This document shows, one piece after another, positions 25,803 through 33,296 of a stretch of DNA of 64,000 bases. The notes below the pieces were generated by a model, which was not told the origin of the DNA, did no database searches, and saw nothing but the letters and a program-made list of their open reading frames with translations. Location: the NCBI RefSeq assembly GCF_010894435.1, contig NZ_JAAIXZ010000002.1, forward strand, positions 682,001-746,000, read 5' to 3'. Position 1 is the stretch's first letter; each line of letters starts with the position of its first letter. The stretch is from Pyxidicoccus trucidator. Its GTDB lineage: Bacteria > Myxococcota > Myxococcia > Myxococcales > Myxococcaceae. The position numbers and the translations under genes were made by a program.

Positions 25803-27584
25803 ATGACGCCCTACACGATGCTACACCTCGCACTCGCGGGAGCGTTCTTCGTGCTCGCGCTGGTGCACTCGGCGACGTGGGCGGCGGTGCGCTCCCAGCG
25901 CGTCCAGCTCTGGCTGGCCTCGAGCTTCCTCGGGTTCGCGGTGCTCAGCTTCACCACGGGGCTCACCAGCCGCGAAGCCAGCGCGGTGTTCTCCGACACG
26001 CGCCCCTGGCTCCTGCTCGGCGCGCTCACGTCGGTCCTCCTTCCATACCCCCTGCTGCGCGTCGTGTGGTCGCTGCTGGACCTGCCGCTCACGCGCTGGC
26101 GGCGGGTGATGCTGGGGGTGGCCGTCGCGCTCGGCGTCGTACGGGTGGTGGACATCTCCTGGTCCGTGTTCACGCTGCCGGCGACGGGGTTGACCGCGGA
26201 GGCGCTCTCGCGGGCGACGGCGGGCCTGAGCCTTCCGCTGTTCTGGCTGCTCGCGACGTGCGTGGCCGGGACCTGGGCGCTGGAAGCGGCACGGCTCCTG
26301 CGGCGCCGCGGCGCGATGGCCGCCGCCGTGCTCGTGGCCGCGCTCTGTGCGCTCGCGCTCCTGGCCCGTGAGCTCGCCATCGACGTCGGCTGGAGCCCGG
26401 GGCCTCCGCTCTTCGCGCTCGTGGGGCTCCCGTTCCTGCTGCTCGCGTCCACCGCGCTCGCCATCCTCACCGCGCGCTCGCTCCGGGGCGCGGACCTGGG
26501 CACCGGCATCCATCGGTACCGCCGGCTGGTGCGGCTCGGCCGCGGCGGCATGGGCGAGGTGTGGCTCGCGGTGAGGACGGGCCGCGCGGGCTTCCATCGA
26601 CTCGTCGTCCTCAAGCGGATGCTGGAGGAGGGCCACGAGGACCCTGCCGTCCGGCTCCACCGCTTCATCGGAGAAGCCCGCACCGCCGCCAGCCTCCATC
26701 ACCCGCACCTCGTGTCTGTCTATGACCTCGGGCAGGTGGATGGTGGCTGGTTCATCGTCATGGAGTACCTGAGTGGCGTGAGCGTGCTGGAGCTCGTCCG
26801 GCGCGTGAACAAGGGCGCCGTGCTGCCGCTCGAGGTCATCGTCGAAATCTGCCAGCAGGCGCTGCGCGGGCTGGCCTACGCGCACGAGCGCGGCGTGATT
26901 CATCGCGACATCAGCGCGGACAACCTCGTGGTGTCCTTCGATGGCGTGGTGAAGGTGGTCGACTTCGGCATCGCGCATGGCTCCGGGCAGCCGCAGGAGC
27001 GCGTCTCGGAAACCGTGACGGTGCCTTCCGTGAGCCGCCTGACGGAGGTGGGCGGCATCATCGGGAAGTTCGTGTACATGCCCCCCGAGCGTCGCGAGGG
27101 GGCCGAGGCCACCGTGTCCGGCGACCTCTTCGCGCTCGGCTGCGTCCTGTACGAGCTGCTCTTCGGCCTGATCCCCGGTGTCTCGTCGGGGGCCATCCGG
27201 CTTCCGCGCCTGGAGCGCCCCGACGCGCCGGCTCCATATCGAATGCTCAGGGACCTCCTGGACATCGCGCTCCACCCGCAGCCGGAGCAACGCTACGCCG
27301 ACGCGAAGGCCTTCCAGCGTGAGCTCGAAGTGGTCCGGCACCAGCTTCCAGCGGTCGACCTCACGAGCTGGCTGCGGGAGAACTTCGCGGAGCGGTGGGC
27401 TCGCGAGCGGGCGTTGTCGGAGCTCAGGGACCCCACGCCCGCCGAGGTCGAAGCCCTGCTCACGCGCGAGCTACCCTCGGCGCCCATTCCCGACGTGGAG
27501 GACGAGGCGACGCGGCTCATCCCGCCTCGAGATGCGCAGCCCGTCGGCGGGCAGGACACGACCATCGTCCACCGCAACCGCTGA
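25803..27584 (+). CDS. Ser/Thr kinase with N-terminal polytopic membrane domain
   Basis: Seven hydrophobic segments fill residues 1-230. The kinase domain then starts at YRRLVRLGRGGMGEVW (about 238) and has HRDISADN at 367-374, VVDFGIAHG and YMPPERR. The tail (about 510-593) is charged and disordered. This order, membrane sensor first and kinase last, is the reverse of the usual PknB layout, so the membrane part probably senses a signal within or across the membrane. The 593-residue length is as expected for a complete gene. Confidence 0.92.
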   Translation: MTPYTMLHLALAGAFFVLALVHSATWAAVRSQRVQLWLASSFLGFAVLSFTTGLTSREASAVFSDTRPWLLLGALTSVLLPYPLLRVVWSLLDLPLTRWRRVMLGVAVALGVVRVVDISWSVFTLPATGLTAEALSRATAGLSLPLFWLLATCVAGTWALEAARLLRRRGAMAAAVLVAALCALALLARELAIDVGWSPGPPLFALVGLPFLLLASTALAILTARSLRGADLGTGIHRYRRLVRLGRGGMGEVWLAVRTGRAGFHRLVVLKRMLEEGHEDPAVRLHRFIGEARTAASLHHPHLVSVYDLGQVDGGWFIVMEYLSGVSVLELVRRVNKGAVLPLEVIVEICQQALRGLAYAHERGVIHRDISADNLVVSFDGVVKVVDFGIAHGSGQPQERVSETVTVPSVSRLTEVGGIIGKFVYMPPERREGAEATVSGDLFALGCVLYELLFGLIPGVSSGAIRLPRLERPDAPAPYRMLRDLLDIALHPQPEQRYADAKAFQRELEVVRHQLPAVDLTSWLRENFAERWARERALSELRDPTPAEVEALLTRELPSAPIPDVEDEATRLIPPRDAQPVGGQDTTIVHRNR

Positions 27585-27679
27585 GGCGGCGCCCGCCGAT
27601 TGACAGAGAGACCCCACGCCCTTCCTCACCGTCGCATTCGAGCCCTGAGCACGGGAGCGCGTGGCATAGGCTCCAGCGC

Positions 27680-28453
27680 ATGCTGACCCGGCTCACGCGG
27701 CTGGAAGTCGAGGGGTTCCGCTCGCTGCGCGACGTGGTGCTGTGCCCACGGCCCCTGGAGGTGTTCCTGGATGCACGGGGCACTGCCACGCGAGACCTGG
27801 CCGCGCTCTTCACGCTCCTGCGGGAGCTGGCCGAGGGACGGCTCCAGCAGCATCTGGCGCGGCCCGGCGTGCTGGACGGCCTGGGCGCCCGGGGGCTCAT
27901 GCGGCTGGGGCTGGGCGTGGATTTCAACATGTACCGCGTGGAGCTCCGGCACCTTCCCGAGGGCGTGTGGCGCCTCACGAAGGAGGAGCTGGACCTCCAT
28001 GCGGGCGCGTCGATGAGCCTCATCGACCCGTCGACCGACGCTCCCCACGAGGAGTCAATGCTCCCCATTTACGCGGCCCGGGAGCCCGAGAGCACGCCTG
28101 ACTCCTGCGGCGGCACTGACGACGCGGAGGCCCGGTTCCTGGGCTTCGTCGTCAGCAATGCGCTGTGGCACGTCCGCCAGTTCCTGCGCGGCTTCCGCGT
28201 CCAGCCCGCCGGCGACTTCACCACGACGGGGGACACGGTCCTCCTCCTGGAGGAGCCCGACCTGGACCTGCCCGCGAACGCCCTCTGGGACCGGGTCCAG
28301 TCCGCTCGCACGGCGTCCTCCCGCTCCCAGGTGCTGCTGTGCACGCCGTCGGTGACGCTGGCGGACGCGTTCGACCTCGAGGAGGTCGAACGTGTCGACA
28401 CCGCCGACGGCGTGTCCCGCTTCCAGCCGCTCGTGCCGCGTCAGGAGGCCTGA
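27680..28453 (+). CDS. SMC/OLD-like ATPase-fold protein that has lost its P-loop
   Basis: The 257-residue protein begins like AAA_21/OLD ATPases (LTRLEVEGFRSLRDVVL), but the expected Walker A (GxxGxGKS/T) is replaced by LDARGTATRDL at about 31-41. A Walker B-like LLLEEPDLDLP remains, while the H-loop that should read TTHSP is CTPSV. The linker between halves is shortened. It can hardly hydrolyse ATP in the normal way; it may be a pseudo-ATPase, a regulatory subunit, or a gene in decay with an open frame. Start at ATG 27680. Confidence 0.75.
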   Translation: MLTRLTRLEVEGFRSLRDVVLCPRPLEVFLDARGTATRDLAALFTLLRELAEGRLQQHLARPGVLDGLGARGLMRLGLGVDFNMYRVELRHLPEGVWRLTKEELDLHAGASMSLIDPSTDAPHEESMLPIYAAREPESTPDSCGGTDDAEARFLGFVVSNALWHVRQFLRGFRVQPAGDFTTTGDTVLLLEEPDLDLPANALWDRVQSARTASSRSQVLLCTPSVTLADAFDLEEVERVDTADGVSRFQPLVPRQEA

Positions 28454-28464
28454 CGCGGAGCAGG

Positions 28465-28850
28465 TCAGGTCGACAGCTTCGCGGTGAGGTCGATGGAGGT
28501 GGGGCTCGTCGGCACGGGGAACGTCTTGCCGGCGGCCTTGCCGAAGTCGAGCGTCTTCAGGTCGATGGAGTACACGAGCCACCCGGCATGCCCCTCAGGC
28601 CGCTGCCGTGTCCCGAGGGTGCGAAGGACTTGCCACCCATCTCCACGGGCCTGGCATCCCAGGGCGACAGGTTCGAGTAGCCTCCGAGGTTCTCGAGCTG
28701 GAGCGGGAAGGGCGGGTCGTTGGTCAGGACGGCCACGGGGTTGGAGTAGATGTTCGGCTTCCCGTCGATGAACTCCACGACGATGCTGTTGCCGCTGGCA
28801 TCGTGGATGGGGAGGTGCAGCGGCAGCAGCTTGAGTGTCTGGCTTTGGAA
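28465..28850 (-). pseudogene. Remnant of a choloylglycine hydrolase / penicillin V acylase family gene
   Basis: Reading leftwards, LPLHLPIHDASGNSIVVEF, NPVAVLTNDPPFP, NLSPWDARPVEMGGKSF and GHGSGLRGMPG match the middle of linear-amide C-N hydrolases. The frame then breaks and stops at 28557. A second frame continues WLVYSIDLKTLDFGKAAGK to a stop at 28465, which matches the family C-terminus. Missing are the N-terminus with the catalytic Cys and about 80-100 residues between the two pieces. The 5' break lies 15 bases from repeat copy 2. Confidence 0.8.
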
Positions 28851-28864
28851 AGGAACGGAGGTCC

Positions 28865-28895
28865 GCGTTCCGACGGGACGCGCTTGCGTCCTCCT
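28865..28895. repeat. Dispersed GC-rich palindromic repeat, copy 2
   Basis: This is the partner of the repeat at 2399-2429 (26 of 31 positions). The core is GGACGC-GCTT-GCGTCC at 28876-28891, followed by the same TCCT. It lies at the truncated 5' end of the choloylglycine hydrolase remnant and 65 bases before the cysteine hydrolase gene. Confidence 0.6.
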
Positions 28896-28959
28896 CACCG
28901 GGCGCGACAGGGCCCCCGTGCTTATCGTGCTCTTATAGCTTTCCGCTGATGAGGTGGAC

Positions 28960-29595
28960 GTGACGAAGCAGGCGAAGGCGCGAAGCAGCCGGGCGAACGA
29001 GAAGCGCTCCGACACGGCGCTGTTGATCATCGACGTCATCAACGACCTGGACTTCCCTGGTGGAGAGAAGGTCCTGCCGTGGGCCCTGCGGATGGTGGAC
29101 CGGCTGGGGCCCTTCGCCGCGAGGATGCGGCGGGCCGGAGTGCCGGTCATCTACGTCAACGACAACTTCGGGTACTGGCGCAGCAACTTCAGCGACATCT
29201 ACAAGCACTGCACGCGGCCAGGCATCCGGGGCCGCGACGTCGCGCGAGCCCTCAAGCCCGTGCCGGACGACTACTTCATCCTCAAGCCCAAGCACTCGGC
29301 CTTCTTCGCCACCTCGCTGGTGCCCCTGCTGGAGCACCTGGGCACGAAGAAGCTCATCCTCGCGGGCATCGCCACCAACCTCTGCATCTTCTTCAGTGCC
29401 CACGACGCGCACATGCACGAGTACAAGCTCACCGTGCTGAGTGACTGTTGCGCCGCCGAGAGTGACGAGGACCATGACCTCGCGCTCTCACAGCTCCAGC
29501 GCTTCCTCCGCGTGCGGGTCTGCCGGAGCGATGAGCTGAAGCTGACCGCGAAGCGGAAGCGCAGCTCGGCGAAGCGGCCTCCACCTTCGAAGTGA
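28960..29595 (+). CDS. Isochorismatase-family cysteine hydrolase
   Basis: The 211-residue protein carries the family triad Asp25 (LLIIDVIND), Lys111 (LKPKHSAF) and Cys142 (ATNLCI, after the cis-peptide motif). A basic tail rich in Lys, Arg, Ser and Pro (about 195-211) is unusual. Start GTG 28960 has GAGG 5 bases upstream; GTG 28954 is a weaker choice. Family members hydrolyse isochorismate, nicotinamide or other amides; no neighbour reveals which applies here. Confidence 0.88.
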   Translation: MTKQAKARSSRANEKRSDTALLIIDVINDLDFPGGEKVLPWALRMVDRLGPFAARMRRAGVPVIYVNDNFGYWRSNFSDIYKHCTRPGIRGRDVARALKPVPDDYFILKPKHSAFFATSLVPLLEHLGTKKLILAGIATNLCIFFSAHDAHMHEYKLTVLSDCCAAESDEDHDLALSQLQRFLRVRVCRSDELKLTAKRKRSSAKRPPPSK

Positions 29596-29628
29596 GGCGC
29601 GGGCGGGGGTCGCATACACTTCCCAGCC

Positions 29629-30732
29629 ATGACGGACAAGCAGCATGAGCTGGTCTCCCTCCTCCAGAAGATCAACGACCTGCACTACATCGAGACCTAC
29701 AACAGGGTCGAGCTGCCGCAGGCCGAGTACCTCGCCATCCTGCGCAAGGCCCAGGACGGCAATGCCGCGCTCATCGACGGCGTCCGGCGGCTCCTCTCCG
29801 AGGGAGTGAGCCTCGACTTCAAGACCATCAATGGCCACACGCCCCTGGCTGTCGCGGTGACGCACAACAACGTCGAGGTGGTCCAGCTCCTGCTCGAGCA
29901 TGGCGCCGACCTCCATTCGACGGCCGGCTACGACACGCCGCTGCACCGGGCGGCGGAGTTCGGAGCCGACAGGGTGGTCCGGCTCCTCATCGAGAAGGGG
30001 CTGGACCCGCGAGGAAAGACGCCGGGCGGCCGGACTGTCCTGTCCGCTGCTCGAAGCTCGAGGCACAGCAAGAATGTGGTCCCCCTGCTGGTCGAGCTCT
30101 TGAAGAAGACGAAGTCAGAGCGACCGCCCCCGCCGAAGAAGGCGAAGGAGCTCTCCGAGGAGAACGTCACCCGCTACCTGTCCGGCACCGCGCCGGAGCG
30201 GCTGGCGGCCCGGGACTGGGAGGCGCTCCGGGACTTCATGGACAGTGTCTTCGTCGAGGAGTACTCGGTCACCATCGACCAGCTCTACGAGAGCATCGAA
30301 GAGCACGGCGGCATGAGGCCGCACCTGGTCTTCGCCTGCATCGGCCTCATCAAGCAGGTCTCGACCCGGGAGCCCAGGCAGAAGACGGTCAAGAAGGTCT
30401 CGAAGAATGTCTACGTCCACCACGGCGACCTGGAGGTCGATGGGAGCCTGAAGGTGGGCTCGTTGATGGTGACCGGCAATCTGAAGGTGAAGGGGAAGGC
30501 CGAGAACGTCCAGGGCCGCCAGCTCTTCGTGGGGGGCGACTTCGAGTGCGACACCTTCTATACGGAGGGCCCCGTGGTCATCGGAGGCGACCTCCGGGCC
30601 CGGGCCGTCGACGCCTACTACAATGACTACGGCCTGGAGGTTCGCGGCGTGCTGAAGGCCGACACGCTGACGATTGAGCGCCACCAGGTGATGGCGGGCC
30701 GGTTCGACGTCCAGCAGCGAATCGACAAATAG
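29629..30732 (+). CDS. Ankyrin-repeat protein with C-terminal bactofilin-like beta-helix
   Basis: The 367-residue protein has a helical start, then about three ankyrin repeats (40-155; GHTPLAVAVTHNNVEVVQLLLEHGAD, DTPLHRAAEFGADRVVRLLIEKG). After a Lys/Pro linker and a helical segment (180-250), residues 255-360 show short beta rungs (VHHGDLEVDGSLKVG, LMVTGNLKVKGKAE, LFVGGDFEC, VVIGGDLRA), as in bactofilins and other right-handed beta-solenoids. There is no signal peptide. Such a protein could polymerise and recruit partners through its ankyrins. This domain pairing is unusual in my experience. Confidence 0.8.
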   Translation: MTDKQHELVSLLQKINDLHYIETYNRVELPQAEYLAILRKAQDGNAALIDGVRRLLSEGVSLDFKTINGHTPLAVAVTHNNVEVVQLLLEHGADLHSTAGYDTPLHRAAEFGADRVVRLLIEKGLDPRGKTPGGRTVLSAARSSRHSKNVVPLLVELLKKTKSERPPPPKKAKELSEENVTRYLSGTAPERLAARDWEALRDFMDSVFVEEYSVTIDQLYESIEEHGGMRPHLVFACIGLIKQVSTREPRQKTVKKVSKNVYVHHGDLEVDGSLKVGSLMVTGNLKVKGKAENVQGRQLFVGGDFECDTFYTEGPVVIGGDLRARAVDAYYNDYGLEVRGVLKADTLTIERHQVMAGRFDVQQRIDK

Positions 30733-30745
30733 CGTCAACGGAGCC

Positions 30746-30763
30746 GCGCGGGTGGACCCGCGC
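30746..30763 (+). terminator. Hairpin downstream of the ankyrin gene
   Basis: GCGCGGGT-GG-ACCCGCGC is an 8-bp inverted repeat starting 13 bases after the ankyrin gene stop and 28 bases before the end of the convergent radical-SAM gene. It may terminate both. Confidence 0.5.
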
Positions 30764-30790
30764 ATCCGTGGGTGCGTCCTGTCAGGACCT

Positions 30791-32056
30791 TCACGCGTCA
30801 AGGGCGGGCGGGCTCCCGCCTTCCCTTGCCGCCACCGGGGGCCTGGCCATGGCGGTGCGCAGACGCTGCATCAACTCCGGGCTCAGGCTCTCTCCCACGC
30901 GTCGCTCAATGTGGCCGAGGAGCTTGTACATGTCAGCGCAGTAGACAGTGGGATTGTCGAAGCCGTTGCGCTCGGAGTAGCGGTGCGCCAGCAGCCCGCC
31001 TCCGCACACGTATTTGTAGACGCAGGACTTGCACTTGGGCGCCAGCCCTTCCTCGCCGGCCTGGAGGTGCAGGAAGAGGTCCTTGGTGAAGATGTCCTCC
31101 ATGTCGTTGTGCAGGACATTGAGCCCCATCTTGGTGAGGCCGTCGGCCACCGACTTCAGCGAATCGGTCGGCTCGATGCCGCCGTCCGTCTCGATGACGA
31201 CCAGCGCCTTGGGGTAGGTGCTCAGCAGGTCCACGTAGCTGCCGCGGGCGCCGAAGATGAGCTGGATGATCTGCTCGAAGAGCGACACCACCACGCCCTG
31301 GCTGTTCTGGAACCACTCGTCGAAGATGGGAATGAGCCAGTCCGCCAGCGGTGTGTCCTCGAAGGGAGCCACCTTGCCGGGGGGCGGGCTCTCGTACGTG
31401 CCGTCCATGGGCAGGAACGAGATGCGCTTGAAGCCCAGCTCCACGAAGTGGCGGTAGGTGCGCAGCGGGTCCTGCTTCAGGTTGATGACACACAGCGCGC
31501 CACCGAGCACCTTGCTGCCCTTTTCACTGCTCTGCAGCCGCCGGACGGCGCCGACCACGTCCGCGTGGCTGCCACTCCCGCTACCGCGGTAGACCCGGTT
31601 CGCGTCATTGACGTCCTCCGGGCCATCCAGGCTGACGCCCACGCCAATGCCCAGCTCATACAGGGTGTCGACCCACGCGTCGTTCAGCAAGGTGGCGTTG
31701 GTCTGCATCCCGAAGTTGAGGCGCACCTTCGGGCACTCCTCCCGGAAGATCTGCACTGCGCGACGGTAGTAGTCCTGCCCCAGGAGCATGGGCTCGCCGC
31801 CGTGAAAGATGATCTGCGCGGGCGTGCCGGCGAGCGCCACCTTGCGGGCCACCGCGCGCAGCACCTCTTCGCTCATCTTCCGTGGCTGCTTGCGCCACGT
31901 CTGGTCCGCCAGGTTGTACATGTAGCAGTACTTGCAATCGAGGTTGCACCGACTGGCGACCTTCATGATGTACACCTGCGGCATGAACAGCTTGCCGGGG
32001 CTCACGCGGGCCGGCATGCCCGGCATCATCTGGGAGGACGTTGGAGACGTGCTCAT
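30791..32056 (-). CDS. Radical-SAM/SPASM peptide maturase (FxsB/HxsB-like)
   Basis: The 421-residue protein carries the radical-SAM cluster motif CNLDCKYCYMYN (Cys37, 41, 44) followed by WRKQPRKMSEE, IIFHGGEPML and VGVSLDGPEDVND. The C-terminal SPASM region has CKSCVYKYVCGGG and NPTVYCADM with further Cys ligands (342, 345 and on) for auxiliary Fe-S clusters. This pattern is typical of the FxsB/HxsB/GrrM-type maturases that cross-link aromatic residues in peptides. ATG 32056 has GAGG 5 bases upstream. It follows, on the same strand, a gene for a Tat-signal protein that is its probable substrate. Confidence 0.88.
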   Translation of the reverse strand: MSTSPTSSQMMPGMPARVSPGKLFMPQVYIMKVASRCNLDCKYCYMYNLADQTWRKQPRKMSEEVLRAVARKVALAGTPAQIIFHGGEPMLLGQDYYRRAVQIFREECPKVRLNFGMQTNATLLNDAWVDTLYELGIGVGVSLDGPEDVNDANRVYRGSGSGSHADVVGAVRRLQSSEKGSKVLGGALCVINLKQDPLRTYRHFVELGFKRISFLPMDGTYESPPPGKVAPFEDTPLADWLIPIFDEWFQNSQGVVVSLFEQIIQLIFGARGSYVDLLSTYPKALVVIETDGGIEPTDSLKSVADGLTKMGLNVLHNDMEDIFTKDLFLHLQAGEEGLAPKCKSCVYKYVCGGGLLAHRYSERNGFDNPTVYCADMYKLLGHIERRVGESLSPELMQRLRTAMARPPVAAREGGSPPALDA

Positions 32057-32187
32057 GGGGACCTCGGTGCGGGGGCGGGCTTCACTGGGGACGGTGGACG
32101 GGCAGGTGGCCCGCCCGGAGCGGCTCGCGGCGGCGAGGGGCACCGCCGGAGCCTGGGGACAGCGAAAGGCCGGAGCGTGCCCGGGTG

Positions 32188-32586
32188 CTACCAGCTGACG
32201 TTGATGTGCAGCGAGAAGTTGCTGGCGACCTCGTTGATGTCATTGAACTCGATGAGGCCATATTCCTTGAGCCGCGTGCCGATGACGTCCCGGACGACGG
32301 CGTTCTTGATCGTCTCATCCACCGCCTTGCTCATCTCCACGACCTGGTCCTTGGACATCTTGTGACCGGCCGCCAGGTTGAAGTTGAACGCCGTGACGAT
32401 TTCCCGCGCGCGCTGGGCCGGGTCATTGCAGTCCGCTTCCTGCGCCTGGGCGGTGCCCGGCGCCGCCGCCGCGACTACCGCCGCGGCCCCGAGGCCCAGC
32501 TTGCCGAGGAAGCCGCGACGGCTGTCCGCGGTCTCGGTGCTCTCCGGCTGCTGCTCGGGCGGCTTCACGTTCTTGCGATCAGACAT
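32188..32586 (-). CDS. Tat-signal protein, probable substrate of the radical-SAM maturase
   Basis: The 132-residue protein has a twin-arginine signal (SRRGFLGKLG at about 22-31, Ala-rich helix, cleavage after AQA near 48). The roughly 84-residue mature part is mostly helical with one Cys and ends in NFSLHINVSW, which is rich in aromatics and Asn. Within it HIN (127-129) fits the aromatic-x-Asn pattern that three-residue-cyclophane maturases modify; FND in the preceding stretch is another possibility. It lies 131 bases upstream of the maturase gene on the same strand. Export of a folded, modified protein by Tat is inferred. I do not recognise the mature domain. Confidence 0.75.
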   Translation of the reverse strand: MSDRKNVKPPEQQPESTETADSRRGFLGKLGLGAAAVVAAAAPGTAQAQEADCNDPAQRAREIVTAFNFNLAAGHKMSKDQVVEMSKAVDETIKNAVVRDVIGTRLKEYGLIEFNDINEVASNFSLHINVSW

Positions 32587-32908
32587 GTTTGTCTCTCTTT
32601 CGTCGGATGGGGTGCCGCACACTGCGCATATGAGTGTGTATCGGGCCAAGTAAGGCATTCAATACGTGGTAACCCGTATAGAAATGCTTGAGCAGCCAGT
32701 GCGTTAAAATACGCAAAAACTGTATTTGAGGTCTCCCTTGACACCGTATGAGAGGGTGCCCCAGCCGAGGCAATGACACCTCACCGGCAGTCACGAGGCG
32801 CAGGAAGGTCCTTCGTGGGCTGGGAATGACCCACACGGTCTGCCATTGACCAGGGTGGACTTCAGATGCGGTGCGTGCGCTTCAGCCGGTAGGCAATACG
32901 TCCCCGGC

Positions 32909-32998
32909 TCATCGCCGTGACTCCTCTCGAGCCGGCAATCCCTCGTCCAGGAGCGTCTTGAGCTTCGGTAGCATGCGCTCGGCGGGGGCCTGGTGGGG
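32909..32998 (-). pseudogene. C-terminal remnant of a duplicated alpha/beta hydrolase gene
   Basis: Thirty codons ending in a stop read PHQAPAERMLPKLK...LLDEGLPARE and match the last residues of the intact hydrolase at 35659-36570 (PHQEHPERVLPELK...FLDEGLPARE). Upstream sequence in this frame shows no further similarity. This is a leftover of a duplication or of a paralogue deleted from this site. Confidence 0.7.
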
Positions 32999-33041
32999 GC
33001 GGCACCCACGTGTTGAGCGCCAGCGCCCCTCCTCCCGAGCT

Positions 33042-33211
33042 GGGGAGGCGCTGCGCACCATGCTGAGCGAGCGGACCATGGGCATGGGCGTCCAGGCGCA
33101 GGGTACGGCCCGCTCGACCCCGAGCGCATCGCCGACACCCTCCGCGAGCGCGTCAGCGAGGCGGTGCGCAAGGAGCTGAAGAACGGCTCCGCCACTCCTC
33201 CCCTGGCCTGA
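33042..33211 (+). pseudogene. Decayed coding fragment of unknown family
   Basis: One frame reads GEALRTMLSERTMGMG to about 33103. A shifted frame then continues YGPLDPERIADTLRERVSEA to a stop at 33211. Both pieces have the composition of real protein and join at one point, as after a single frameshift. No start codon context was found and the family is not recognised. Confidence 0.4.
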
Positions 33212-33296
33212 TGAGTCACGCGTCCGGGGTCGGGTGACGGCCGCGGGAAGCGCGGGCCCGGCCTGCTTCGCGCCGGGCCCGCGCCGCTGTCTCACG

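Larger units (their letters stand above)
32587..33296. other. Gene-poor region with AT-rich promoter zone and gene remnants
   Basis: No intact gene is seen in these 710 bases. Bases 32630-32760 are clearly more AT-rich than the surroundings, as expected for the promoter of the Tat-substrate gene, and contain the inverted repeat TGCGT-TAAAAT-ACGCA (32700-32715), a possible operator. The rest holds two decayed coding fragments described separately. Confidence 0.6.

Noticed and set aside
27395..27679. Upstream extension of the degenerate SMC-like protein
   Set aside because: It overlaps the end of the membrane kinase gene in another frame and has no domain; ATG 27680 begins the recognisable first strand.
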